Assembly (NCBI RefSeq): GCF_013184545.1
Contig: NZ_JAAOJA010000001.1
Coordinates: 186,001 to 250,000 of the forward strand
Direction: 5' to 3'
From: Pseudomonas tumuqii
Lineage (GTDB): Bacteria; Pseudomonadota; Gammaproteobacteria; Pseudomonadales; Pseudomonadaceae
DNA: 64,000 bases
A program made the position numbers and the translations under genes. This document shows positions 1 through 10,569 of the stretch, one piece after another. Within the stretch, counting starts at the first letter, position 1. The number at the start of each line of letters is the position of its first letter. A model generated the notes under the pieces. It was not told where the DNA came from. It was given only the letters and a program-made list of their open reading frames with translations, and made no database searches.

Positions 1-213
1 CAGTTCGTCGCCTTCTTTCAGGCGGTCGCCCAGCTTGACTTTCAGGCTCTTGATCACTCCGGCTTTCGGCGCCGGGATTTCCATGCTGGCCTTGTCCGAC
101 TCGAGGGTCAGCAGGCTCTGGTCGGCTTCGATGCGATCGCCGACCTTGACGAACAGCTCGATGACTTCGCCTTCACCACTGCCGATATCGGGTACGCGGA
201 TTAATTCGCTCAC
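1..213 (-). CDS. aceF: Dihydrolipoamide acetyltransferase (E2) of pyruvate dehydrogenase, N-terminal part
   Basis: Only the first 71 codons are in the window; the gene runs off the left edge. It starts at GTG 213-211, with an AAGGAG ribosome site lying just after the aceE stop. The visible part is one lipoyl domain: VPDIGSGEGEVIELFVKVGD followed by ESDKASMEI, in which Lys41 is the expected lipoylation site. E2 carries the acetyl group from AceE to CoA in the pyruvate dehydrogenase complex. It lies 11 nt downstream of aceE on the same strand, so the two are almost certainly co-transcribed. Confidence 0.95.
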   Translation of the reverse strand, partial: MSELIRVPDIGSGEGEVIELFVKVGDRIEADQSLLTLESDKASMEIPAPKAGVIKSLKVKLGDRLKEGDEL

Positions 214-224
214 AGTGCGTCTCC

Positions 225-2870
<2,646 letters not shown>

Positions 2871-2979
2871 GGCTTGCTCCAGGGCGGAAAGGCTTCCAGA
2901 ATCGGAGGCCAGGATTCGTGACCGGCTTTGTGGGCGGGCACGTGAATTCTTGGATATACCGGGGATAGGACCGGCTCTG

Positions 2980-2994
2980 TGTAGTTTTACTACA
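2980..2994. promoter_or_regulatory. GntR/FadR-family operator-like palindrome, aceE-proximal site
   Basis: TGTAGTTTTACTACA has perfect 6-bp arms (TGTAGT/ACTACA) around TTT and fits the TNGTNNNACNA core recognised by FadR-subfamily GntR regulators such as PdhR and LldR. It would fall just inside the 5' end of an aceE transcript started from the promoter proposed at 3018-3047. The identity of the regulator is an inference. Confidence 0.55.
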
Positions 2995-3017
2995 TATCGA
3001 CGGCGATTTCAGCCCTT

Positions 3018-3047
3018 TGGATACAATCTTTCGTAGCAAAACTACAA
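3018..3047 (-). promoter_or_regulatory. Possible sigma-70 promoter of aceE-aceF
   Basis: On the minus strand TTGTAG (3047-3042) and TATCCA (3023-3018) are separated by 18 bp. Both boxes are imperfect. The support is their position inside the pair of operator-like palindromes; there is no direct mark of a transcription start. Confidence 0.3.
3032..3046. promoter_or_regulatory. GntR/FadR-family operator-like palindrome, aceE-distal site
   Basis: CGTAGCAAAACTACA repeats the site at 2980-2994 with one core mismatch (GC instead of GT in the left half). The two centres are 52 bp apart, about five helical turns, so both would face the same side of the DNA. This site overlaps the proposed -35 box of the aceE promoter, which would fit repression. 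Confidence 0.5.
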
Positions 3048-3138
3048 TTTATTTGTCTGTTTGTTGCGCGCATCGCGTCAAGCGAGAGGGTTTCCGGCTT
3101 TGCGCGTGTCACTTGCAGTCCGCCAAAAAGGATAGACC

Positions 3139-6084
3139 ATGAGCCTGCCCGCGTTGGCTTCTTTACCTGCCACTCTTGCTCCCCTGGCGCTGCGTGCCGA
3201 ACAGTCCCTGCAGGCGGCTTTCGCCGAGTGCTCGGCGGCTGCCGCGGCCGACTTTGCCGCCTGGCCGAGCGCGCGCCGCGAGGTGCTGCGGCGCGTGGCG
3301 GCGGCCAGCGATTTCGTCGTCGAGCAAGCCCGGCGCGACCCGCAGATGCTCCTGGAGTTGGCCGCCTGCGGTGAGTTGGAGCGCGCGCTGCAGGCCGGCG
3401 AGCTGCGTGGGCAACTGGCGGCCGCGTTGCTCGATTGCGCCGACGAAGACGAACTGGGCCGGCGCCTGCGGCGTTTCCGCAATCGTCAGCAGGTGCGCAT
3501 CATCTGGCGCGACATCAGTCGCCAGGCCGACCTGATCGAAACCTGTCGCGACCTTTCGGAGCTGGCCGACGCCTGCATCGATCTGGCCTATCACTGGCTC
3601 TATCCCCGGCATTGCACGCAGTTCGGCACGCCCATCGGCCGGCGTAGTGGGCAGGCCCAGCACCTGGTCGTGCTCGGCATGGGCAAGCTGGGCGCCTTTG
3701 AACTGAACCTGTCTTCGGACATCGACCTGATCTTCGGCTACCCGGAGGGCGGCGAGACCGAAGGGGTCAAGCGCCCGCTGGACAACCAGGAGTTCTTCAT
3801 TCGTCTCGGCCAGCGCCTGATCAAGGCGCTGGATGCGATCACCGTCGACGGCTTCGTCTTTCGTACCGACATGCGCCTGCGCCCCTACGGCTCCTCGGGT
3901 TCGCTGGTGTTCAGCTTCAACGCGCTGGAGCAGTACTACCAGGATCAGGGCCGTGACTGGGAGCGCTATGCGATGATCAAGGCGCGGGTGGTCGGCGGCG
4001 ACCCGCTGGCCGGCGCGCAGTTGCTGGAGATGCTGCGGCCCTTCGTCTATCGGCGTTACCTGGACTTTTCCGCGATCGAAGCGCTGCGCACCATGAAGCA
4101 GCTGATCCAGCAGGAGGTGCGGCGCAAGGGCATGGCCGAGAACATCAAGCTCGGTGCCGGCGGCATTCGCGAGGTGGAGTTCATCGCCCAGGCCTTCCAG
4201 TTGATTCACGGTGGGCGCGACCTGAGCCTGCAGCAGCGGCCGCTGCTGCAGGTGCTGAAAACCCTCGAGGGGCAGGGTTATCTGCCGGCCGCCGTGGTCG
4301 CCGAATTGCGCCAGGGCTACGAGTTCCTGCGTTACACCGAACATGCCCTGCAGGCGATCGGCGACCGGCAGACGCAGATGCTCCCCGACGACGAGCGGGA
4401 TCGGGTGCGGGTGGCGTTCATGCTCGGCTTCGACGACTGGCCGGCGTTTCACCAGCAACTGATGCACTGGCGCGGCCGGGTCGACTGGCATTTCCGCCAG
4501 GTGATCGCCGACCCGGATGAGGATACCGAAACCGCCGCCGATGAAGTGGTCGGCGGTGAGTGGCTGCCGCTGTGGGGCGATGTGCAGGACGAGGCCGCCG
4601 CCTGCCGGCAGCTGGCCGAGGCCGGGTTCAGCGATCCGCAGTCCGCGTGGCAGCGCCTGGCCGGCTTGCGCAGCGGCAATCAGGTGCGGGCCATGCAGCG
4701 TCTCGGCCGTGAGCGCCTGGATGCCTTCATGCCCAGGTTGCTGGCGCAGGCGGTGGAGCATGACAACCCCGATCTGGTTCTGGAGCGGGTGCTGCCGCTG
4801 ATCGAGGCGGTGGCACGGCGCTCGGCCTACCTGGTGCTGCTGACGGAAAATCCCGGCGCCTTGCAGCGCCTGTTGAACCTCTGTGCCGCCAGCCCGTGGA
4901 TTGCCGAGCAGATCACCCGCTTCCCTTTACTGCTCGACGAATTGCTCAACGAGGGGCGGCTGTTCAAGCCACCACTGGCGCCGGAGCTGGCCGCCGAGCT
5001 GCGTGAGCGGCTGATGCGCATTCCCGAGGATGACCTCGAGCAGCAGATGGAGGCGCTGCGCCACTTCAAGCTGGCGCACCGCCTGCGCGTGGCGGCCTCG
5101 GAGATCGCCGGCAGCCTGCCGCTGATGAAGGTCAGCGACTACCTGACCTGGCTGGCCGAGGCGATTCTCGAGCAGGTGCTGGCCCTGGCCTGGCGGCATA
5201 CCGTGAGCAAATACGGGGTGCCGCAGCGTGCCGATGGCAGCCTCTGCGACCCGGACTTCATCATCGTCGGTTACGGCAAGGTCGGCGGCATCGAACTGGG
5301 TCATGGCTCGGATCTGGATCTGGTGTTCATCCACGATGGCGATTCCCAGGCCGAGACCAATGGCGCCAAGCCGATCGACGGCGCGCAGTTCTTCAATCGT
5401 CTGGGTCAGCGCATCATCCACCTGCTGACCACCCAGACCAACTCCGGCCAGCTCTACGAGGTCGACATGCGCCTGCGCCCTTCGGGCGTGTCGGGTCTGC
5501 TGGTCAGCTCGTTGGGCGCCTTCCAGCGCTATCAGGAACACGAAGCCTGGACCTGGGAGCACCAGGCCCTGGTGCGCGCCCGGGTGTTGGTCGGTTGCCC
5601 GCGGGTCGGCAAGGCGTTCGAGGCGGTGCGCGCGGCGGTGCTCGGCCGCGAGCGTGATCTCGACCGGCTGCGCGCCGAAGTCAGCGAGATGCGCGCGAAG
5701 ATGCGCGACAACCTCGGCACCCGGGCCACGGCTGCCGGCACCGCGGCCAATGCCTTCGAGGCCGCGGTCTGGTTCGACCTCAAGCAGGATGCCGGTGGTA
5801 TCGTCGATATTGAATTTATGGTGCAATACGCGGCCTTGGCTTGGTCGCGACACTATCCCGAGCTGTTGGAGTTCACCGATAACATCCGCATCCTGGAAGG
5901 CCTGGAACGCGTTGGCTTGCTGGCCGCCGAGGATGCCGGCCTGTTGCAGGAGGCCTACAAGGCCTACCGTGCGGCGGCCCATCGCCAGGCATTGCAGAAG
6001 CAGCCCGGGGTGGTGCATGGCGACCAGTTCCAGGAGCAAAGACGCAGCGTGCTGCGCATCTGGCGGGAGCTGGGGCTGAACTGA
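3139..6084 (+). CDS. glnE: Bifunctional glutamine synthetase adenylyltransferase/deadenylase
   Basis: 981 residues (E. coli GlnE has 946). GlnE adenylylates and de-adenylylates glutamine synthetase in answer to PII and glutamine, setting nitrogen assimilation. Two nucleotidyltransferase domains are visible: the N-terminal deadenylase half with GMGKLGAFELNLSSDIDLIF near residue 180 and the C-terminal adenylylase half with GYGKVGGIELGHGSDLDLVF near residue 711. Each has the SDxDL metal-binding pair. The ATG at 3139 follows AAAAGGAT. It is divergent from aceE, with ilvE 70 nt downstream on the same strand. Confidence 0.97.
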   Translation: MSLPALASLPATLAPLALRAEQSLQAAFAECSAAAAADFAAWPSARREVLRRVAAASDFVVEQARRDPQMLLELAACGELERALQAGELRGQLAAALLDCADEDELGRRLRRFRNRQQVRIIWRDISRQADLIETCRDLSELADACIDLAYHWLYPRHCTQFGTPIGRRSGQAQHLVVLGMGKLGAFELNLSSDIDLIFGYPEGGETEGVKRPLDNQEFFIRLGQRLIKALDAITVDGFVFRTDMRLRPYGSSGSLVFSFNALEQYYQDQGRDWERYAMIKARVVGGDPLAGAQLLEMLRPFVYRRYLDFSAIEALRTMKQLIQQEVRRKGMAENIKLGAGGIREVEFIAQAFQLIHGGRDLSLQQRPLLQVLKTLEGQGYLPAAVVAELRQGYEFLRYTEHALQAIGDRQTQMLPDDERDRVRVAFMLGFDDWPAFHQQLMHWRGRVDWHFRQVIADPDEDTETAADEVVGGEWLPLWGDVQDEAAACRQLAEAGFSDPQSAWQRLAGLRSGNQVRAMQRLGRERLDAFMPRLLAQAVEHDNPDLVLERVLPLIEAVARRSAYLVLLTENPGALQRLLNLCAASPWIAEQITRFPLLLDELLNEGRLFKPPLAPELAAELRERLMRIPEDDLEQQMEALRHFKLAHRLRVAASEIAGSLPLMKVSDYLTWLAEAILEQVLALAWRHTVSKYGVPQRADGSLCDPDFIIVGYGKVGGIELGHGSDLDLVFIHDGDSQAETNGAKPIDGAQFFNRLGQRIIHLLTTQTNSGQLYEVDMRLRPSGVSGLLVSSLGAFQRYQEHEAWTWEHQALVRARVLVGCPRVGKAFEAVRAAVLGRERDLDRLRAEVSEMRAKMRDNLGTRATAAGTAANAFEAAVWFDLKQDAGGIVDIEFMVQYAALAWSRHYPELLEFTDNIRILEGLERVGLLAAEDAGLLQEAYKAYRAAAHRQALQKQPGVVHGDQFQEQRRSVLRIWRELGLN

Positions 6085-6154
6085 ATCATGTAGGCTGGCC
6101 GGCGCGCGGCGCCCCGGCGACTAAGTACGAATCGAATTTGAGGAGCAGGCAACT

Positions 6155-7078
6155 ATGTCGATGGCCGATCGTGATGGCGTGATTTGGTATGACGGCAAAC
6201 TGGTGCCGTGGCGTGACGCTACCACCCATGTGCTGACCCACACCCTGCATTACGGCATGGGCGTATTCGAGGGCGTGCGCGCCTACGACACCCCGGACGG
6301 CACGGCGATCTTCCGCCTGCAGGCGCACACCGACCGGCTGTTCGACTCGGCCCAAATCATGGCCATGAAGATTCCCTTCTCCAAGGACGAAATCAACCAG
6401 GCGACCCGCGCCGCGGTGCGCGAGAACAACCTGGAAAGCGCCTACATCCGCCCGATGGTGTTCTACGGATCGGAAGCCATGGGCCTGCGCGCCACCGGCT
6501 TGAAGGTGCATGTCATCGTCGCCGCCTGGAACTGGGGCGCCTACATGGGCGACGAAGCCCTGCAGATCGGCATCAAGGTGCGCACCAGCTCCTTCACCCG
6601 CCACCACGTCAACATCTCGATGACCCGGGCCAAGGCCAACGGCAACTACATCAATTCGATGCTGGCCCTGCAGGAAGCCATCTCCGGCGGCGCCGACGAG
6701 GCCATGCTGCTGGATACCGAAGGCTATGTGGCCGAAGGCTCGGGCGAGAACATCTTCCTGGTCAAGAACGGCGTGGTCTACACCCCGGAAGTGACCTCCT
6801 GCCTCAACGGCATCACCCGCAACACCATCCTGACCCTGGCCGACGAGCTGGGCATCAAGGTGATCGAGAAGCGCATCACCCGCGACGAGGTGTACATCGC
6901 CGACGAGGCCTTCTTCACCGGCACCGCCGCCGAAGTCACGCCGATCCGCGAAGTCGATGATCGGCAGATCGGCGCCGGCCGCCGTGGCCCGGTGACCGAG
7001 AAGCTGCAAAAAGCCTATTTCGACCTGGTGGCCGGCAAGACCCGCGCCCACGCCGAATGGCGCACGCTGGTGAAGTAA
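6155..7078 (+). CDS. ilvE: Branched-chain amino acid aminotransferase
   Basis: 307 residues, the usual length for fold-type IV branched-chain aminotransferases. It moves the amino group between glutamate and the 2-oxo acids of valine, leucine and isoleucine in the cytoplasm. Lys160 in RAKANGNYINS matches the pyridoxal-phosphate lysine of E. coli IlvE, and EGYVAEGSGENIF is the typical cofactor-binding stretch. The ATG follows GAGGAG. It stands alone between glnE and the waa operon; co-transcription with either side is possible. Confidence 0.96.
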   Translation: MSMADRDGVIWYDGKLVPWRDATTHVLTHTLHYGMGVFEGVRAYDTPDGTAIFRLQAHTDRLFDSAQIMAMKIPFSKDEINQATRAAVRENNLESAYIRPMVFYGSEAMGLRATGLKVHVIVAAWNWGAYMGDEALQIGIKVRTSSFTRHHVNISMTRAKANGNYINSMLALQEAISGGADEAMLLDTEGYVAEGSGENIFLVKNGVVYTPEVTSCLNGITRNTILTLADELGIKVIEKRITRDEVYIADEAFFTGTAAEVTPIREVDDRQIGAGRRGPVTEKLQKAYFDLVAGKTRAHAEWRTLVK

Positions 7079-7105
7079 CCCTCAAGCCGGAAGCTTCGTC
7101 GGATG

Positions 7106-7133
7106 GGTCGGGCCGCGTAGGTCGGGCCGCGCA
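7106..7133. repeat. Short tandem repeat, 14 bp x 2
   Basis: GGTCGGGCCGCGTA is followed directly by GGTCGGGCCGCGCA (13 of 14 identical) in the ilvE-waaF gap. The next bases (GGTTGAGCGCAGCGATAACC) resemble intergenic repeats commonly seen in Pseudomonas, so this may be a worn copy of such an element. Nothing else is evident in this 154-bp gap. Confidence 0.5.
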
Positions 7134-7232
7134 GGTTGAGCGCAGCGATAACCATCGCCCTGTTGAGGCGGATAGTTGAGTGTTGAATCTGTCCGGGAGG
7201 CGTGAGCCTCCCCGGTCGTTTCTGGAATAAGC

Positions 7233-8276
7233 ATGAAAATACTGATCGTAGGCCCCAGCTGGGTCGGTGACATGGTGATGGCGCAGACGCTGTTTCAGTG
7301 CCTGAAGCAGCGTCATCCCGACTGCGAGATCGATGTGCTGGCGCCCGAGTGGAGCCGGCCGATTCTCGAGCGCATGCCCGAAGTCCGCCAGGCCCTGAGC
7401 TTTCCGCTCGGCCATGGCGTGTTGCAACTGGCGACCCGGCGCAAGCTCGGCAAATCCCTGGCGGGCCAGTACGACCAGGCCATCCTGCTGCCCAATTCGC
7501 TGAAGTCGGCGCTGGTGCCGTTCTTCGCCGGGATCGCCAAGCGCACCGGCTGGAAGGGCGAGATGCGCTACGGCCTGCTCAACGATGTGCGCGTGCTGGA
7601 TAAAGAGCGTTATCCGCTGATGATCGAACGCTTCATGGCGCTGGCATTCGAACCTGGCGTCGATTTGCCGAAACCTTATCCGCGGCCGTCCCTGCACATC
7701 GACGCAGGCAGTCGCGCGGCGGCGCTGGCCAAGTTCGGCCTGAGCTTGGACCGGCCGGTGCTGGCGCTCTGTCCCGGCGCCGAGTTCGGCGAGGCCAAAC
7801 GCTGGCCGAGCGAGCATTACGCCCAGGTCGCCGAGGCGAAGGTCCGCGCCGGCTGGCAGGTCTGGCTGTTCGGCTCGAAGAACGATCATCCGGTGGGTGA
7901 AGAAATCCGCCTGCGGCTGATTCCCGGACTGCGCGAAGAGGCGGTCAACCTGGCCGGTGAAACCAGCCTGGCCGAGGCCATCGACCTGCTGTCCTGCGCG
8001 GGCGCCGTGGTCTCCAACGACTCGGGCCTGATGCATGTGGCCGCCGCGCTCAATCGCCCACTGGTGGCGATCTACGGCTCGACGTCGCCGCAGTTCACCC
8101 CGCCGCTGGCCGAGCAGGTGGAGATCGTCCGCCTGGGTATCGAGTGCAGCCCCTGCTTCGAGCGCACCTGTCGCTACGGCCACTACAACTGCCTGCGCGA
8201 GTTGGCACCGCGGCCGGTGCTGCAGGCGCTGGATCGCCTGGTGGCCGATCCGATCGAGCCGGTCGAGGTCGAATAG
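7233..8276 (+). CDS. waaF: ADP-heptose:LPS heptosyltransferase II
   Basis: 347 residues, GT9 family. It adds the second L-glycero-D-manno-heptose to the LPS inner core at the cytoplasmic face of the inner membrane. MKILIVGPSWVGDMVMAQTL is the canonical N-terminus, and SNDSGLMHVAAALNRPLVAI near residue 260 is the conserved C-terminal donor-binding segment. Its TAG overlaps the waaC GTG by one base. It heads the waaF-waaC-waaG-waaP operon. The donor is made by hldE at 23490 in the same window. Confidence 0.97.
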   Translation: MKILIVGPSWVGDMVMAQTLFQCLKQRHPDCEIDVLAPEWSRPILERMPEVRQALSFPLGHGVLQLATRRKLGKSLAGQYDQAILLPNSLKSALVPFFAGIAKRTGWKGEMRYGLLNDVRVLDKERYPLMIERFMALAFEPGVDLPKPYPRPSLHIDAGSRAAALAKFGLSLDRPVLALCPGAEFGEAKRWPSEHYAQVAEAKVRAGWQVWLFGSKNDHPVGEEIRLRLIPGLREEAVNLAGETSLAEAIDLLSCAGAVVSNDSGLMHVAAALNRPLVAIYGSTSPQFTPPLAEQVEIVRLGIECSPCFERTCRYGHYNCLRELAPRPVLQALDRLVADPIEPVEVE

Positions 8277-9277
8277 TGCGGGTTCTGTTGATCAAGACGT
8301 CCTCGCTCGGCGATGTCATCCATACCTTGCCGGCCCTTACCGACGCGGCCAACGCGATTCCCGGTATCCAGTTCGACTGGGTGGTGGAAGAGGGCTTCGC
8401 CGAGATTCCCGCCTGGCACCCCGCCGTGGCCCAGGTGATTCCAGTGGCGCTACGGCGTTGGCGCAAGCACCTCTGGCAGACCCTGAAAAATGGCGAGTGG
8501 CGCCGCTTCAAGGCGCGTCTGGGGGAAACCCGTTACGACCTGGTGATCGATGCCCAGGGTTTGCTGAAGAGTGCCTGGCTGACCCGTTACGTCAAGGCGC
8601 CGGTGGCTGGTCTGGGGCCGGACTCCGCGCGCGAGCCGATCGCCAGCCGCTTCTATGACCGCCGCTACAGCGTGCCGCGCGAGCAGCATGCGCTGGAGCG
8701 GGTGCGCCAGTTGTTCGCCCAGGCGCTGGGCTATCCGCTGCCGGCGGGCATCGGCGACTACGGCCTGAATCGTGCGCGCCTGGCCGGTGCGGTGGAGCAG
8801 CCGTATCTGCTGTTCCTGCACGGTACCACCTGGCCGAGCAAGCATTGGCCGGAAGCCTGCTGGCGCGAACTGGCCGAACGCATGAGCGCGCTCGGCTGGG
8901 CGGTGCGCCTGCCGTGGGGCAACGAGGTGGAGAAGGCGCGCGCCGAGCGCATCGTCGCCGGCCTGGACAATGCCGCGTTGCTGCCCAGGTTGAACCTGGC
9001 CGGCGTGGCCAAGGCGATCGCCGGCGCCAGCGCCTGCGTGGCGGTCGATACCGGCCTCGGTCATCTGGCCGCGGCCCTGGATGTGCCGACCATCTCGCTC
9101 TACGGGCCGACCTTGCCGGGGCGGGTGGGCGCCTATGGCCGTTCCCAGGTTCACCTGTGCGCCACGGGCCCGGGTGCCGGTTCGGGCGACCGCCACAAGC
9201 CCTGCTTCGAGACGCTGTTGCCGGAGCGGGTGGTCGGCGAGTTGCAGGCGTTGCTGCTGGCCGAGGCCGTCGTCTGA
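8276..9277 (+). CDS. waaC: ADP-heptose:LPS heptosyltransferase I
   Basis: 333 residues from GTG 8276, GT9 family. WaaC adds the first heptose to Kdo. VRVLLIKTSSLGDVIHTLPA is the typical N-terminus, and VAVDTGLGHLAAALDVPTIS near residue 255 is the conserved GT9 segment. An in-frame ATG lies upstream at 8144 inside waaF, but the extra 44 residues do not resemble the family, so GTG is preferred. The one-base overlap with waaF points to translational coupling. Confidence 0.96.
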   Translation: MRVLLIKTSSLGDVIHTLPALTDAANAIPGIQFDWVVEEGFAEIPAWHPAVAQVIPVALRRWRKHLWQTLKNGEWRRFKARLGETRYDLVIDAQGLLKSAWLTRYVKAPVAGLGPDSAREPIASRFYDRRYSVPREQHALERVRQLFAQALGYPLPAGIGDYGLNRARLAGAVEQPYLLFLHGTTWPSKHWPEACWRELAERMSALGWAVRLPWGNEVEKARAERIVAGLDNAALLPRLNLAGVAKAIAGASACVAVDTGLGHLAAALDVPTISLYGPTLPGRVGAYGRSQVHLCATGPGAGSGDRHKPCFETLLPERVVGELQALLLAEAVV

Positions 9278-9339
9278 TGCGGGTGCCGAGCATTTTCCCC
9301 GGGTTGCAGCCGGGCTACGCGATTGAAGGGCACGCCTGA
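9277..9339 (+). CDS. 20-codon bridging ORF between waaC and waaG (doubtful)
   Basis: A 20-codon ORF begins MRVPSIFPG. It overlaps the waaC stop as ATGA at its start and the waaG start as TGATG at its end. I recognise no family. Its middle is a hairpin-forming sequence resembling a common Pseudomonas intergenic repeat, so it is more likely a repeat insertion that keeps the reading frame open than a gene for a functional peptide. It could still carry ribosomes from waaC to waaG. Confidence 0.25.
   Translation: MRVPSIFPGLQPGYAIEGHA
9296..9319. repeat. Short palindromic repeat in the waaC-waaG junction
   Basis: CCCGG and CCGGG arms surround GTTGCAG. On the minus strand it reads CGTAGCCCGGCTGCAACCCG, much like the CGTAGCCCGGATGCAATCCG repeat I know from Pseudomonas intergenic regions. 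This is recognised from memory and was not searched. Confidence 0.4.
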
Positions 9340-10460
9340 TGCAACTGGCTTTTATCCTCTACAAGTATTTTCCCTACGGCGGCTTGCAGCGCGATTTCCT
9401 GCGCATCGCCCTGGAGTGCCAGCAGCGCGGCCATGGCATTCGCGTGTATACGCCGATCTGGGAAGGCGAGGTGCCCGAGGGTTTCGAGGTGGTGGTGGTG
9501 CCGGTCAAGGCGCTGTTCAACCACAAGCGCAACGAGAAGCTCACGGCCTGGGTCGAGGCCGACCTGGCCAGGCGTCCAGTCGACCGGGTGATCGGCTTCA
9601 ACAAGATGCCGGGGCTGGATGTGTATTACGCCGCCGACGGTTGTTTCGAGGACAAGGCGCAGACCCTGCGCAACCCGATTTACCGCAAGTGGGGCCGTTA
9701 CAAGCATTTCGCCGACTACGAGCGGGCGGTGTTCGCCCCGGACGCCAAGACCGAGATCCTGATGATCTCCGAGGTGCAGCAGCCGCTGTTCGTCAAGCAT
9801 TACCACACCCCGCGGCAGCGCTTTCACCTGCTGCCGCCGGGCATCGCCCAGGACCGCCGCGCGCCGGCCAATGCCGGCGAGATTCGCGCCGAGTTCCGCC
9901 GCGAATTCGGCCTGGCGGATGACCAGCTGCTGCTGGTGCAGATCGGTTCCGGGTTCAAGACCAAGGGCCTGGATCGCAGCCTGAAAGCCGTCGCCGCCCT
10001 GCCGCGCGAGCTGCGCCAGCGCACCCGGCTGATCGTCATCGGCCAGGACGATCCGCGTAGCTTTCAGCTGCAGGCCAAGGCGCTGGGGATTGCCGAACAG
10101 GTGCAGATCCTCAAGGGCCGCAGCGATATCCCGCGTTTCCTGCTCGGCGCCGACCTGCTGATCCATCCGGCCTACAACGAGAACACCGGCACCGTGCTGC
10201 TCGAGGCGCTGGTCGCCGGCCTGCCGGTACTGGTGACCGATGTCTGCGGTTATGCCCATTACATCCGCGATGCGGATGCCGGGCGGGTGCTGCCGAGTCC
10301 CTTCGAACAGGAGCGGCTCAATCACACCCTGGCCGACATGCTGGCCGACGATCAGCGCCGTGCCTTCTGGGGGCGTAACGGCCTGGCCTATGCCGACTGT
10401 GCCGACCTCTATTCCATGCCGCAGAAGGCGGCCGATGTGATCCTGGCGGAGCGCCCATGA
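9339..10460 (+). CDS. waaG: LPS core glucosyltransferase I (GT4)
   Basis: 373 residues, GT-B fold, GT4 family. WaaG adds the first outer-core hexose to heptose II. MQLAFILYKYFPYGGLQRDF is characteristic of the family, and the C-terminal donor-binding segment HPAYNENTGTVLLEALVAGL (from about residue 276) has the EX7E-type acidic residues. It begins at ATG 9339, sharing its A with the stop of the 20-codon bridging ORF. The gene ends in ATGA, where a start codon opens directly into the repeat element that separates it from waaP. Confidence 0.96.
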   Translation: MQLAFILYKYFPYGGLQRDFLRIALECQQRGHGIRVYTPIWEGEVPEGFEVVVVPVKALFNHKRNEKLTAWVEADLARRPVDRVIGFNKMPGLDVYYAADGCFEDKAQTLRNPIYRKWGRYKHFADYERAVFAPDAKTEILMISEVQQPLFVKHYHTPRQRFHLLPPGIAQDRRAPANAGEIRAEFRREFGLADDQLLLVQIGSGFKTKGLDRSLKAVAALPRELRQRTRLIVIGQDDPRSFQLQAKALGIAEQVQILKGRSDIPRFLLGADLLIHPAYNENTGTVLLEALVAGLPVLVTDVCGYAHYIRDADAGRVLPSPFEQERLNHTLADMLADDQRRAFWGRNGLAYADCADLYSMPQKAADVILAERP

Positions 10461-10469
10461 ACTTCTTGT

Positions 10470-10536
10470 GTAGGGTGCGCTGTGCGCACCACAAGGCTGG
10501 CATCGCCGCTTCACTGGTGCGCATGGCGCACCCTAC
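10470..10536. repeat. REP-like inverted doublet between waaG and waaP
   Basis: Two 22-bp units, 10470-10491 and 10515-10536, are inverted copies of each other with two mismatches. Each unit is itself a hairpin (GGTGCGC...GCGCACC) preceded by GTAG. The outer ends are GTAGGG/CCCTAC. The same unit occurs at 30734-30798 in the opposite relative arrangement, so this is a dispersed repeat and not only a terminator. Confidence 0.75.
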
Positions 10537-10569
10537 GGATGTAGGCACCCGCCAGCAAGGGTGGCAAAC

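Noticed and set aside
8144..8275. N-terminal extension of waaC from ATG 8144
   Set aside because: It would lie within waaF for 44 codons and adds sequence unlike heptosyltransferases; GTG 8276 gives the conserved start.
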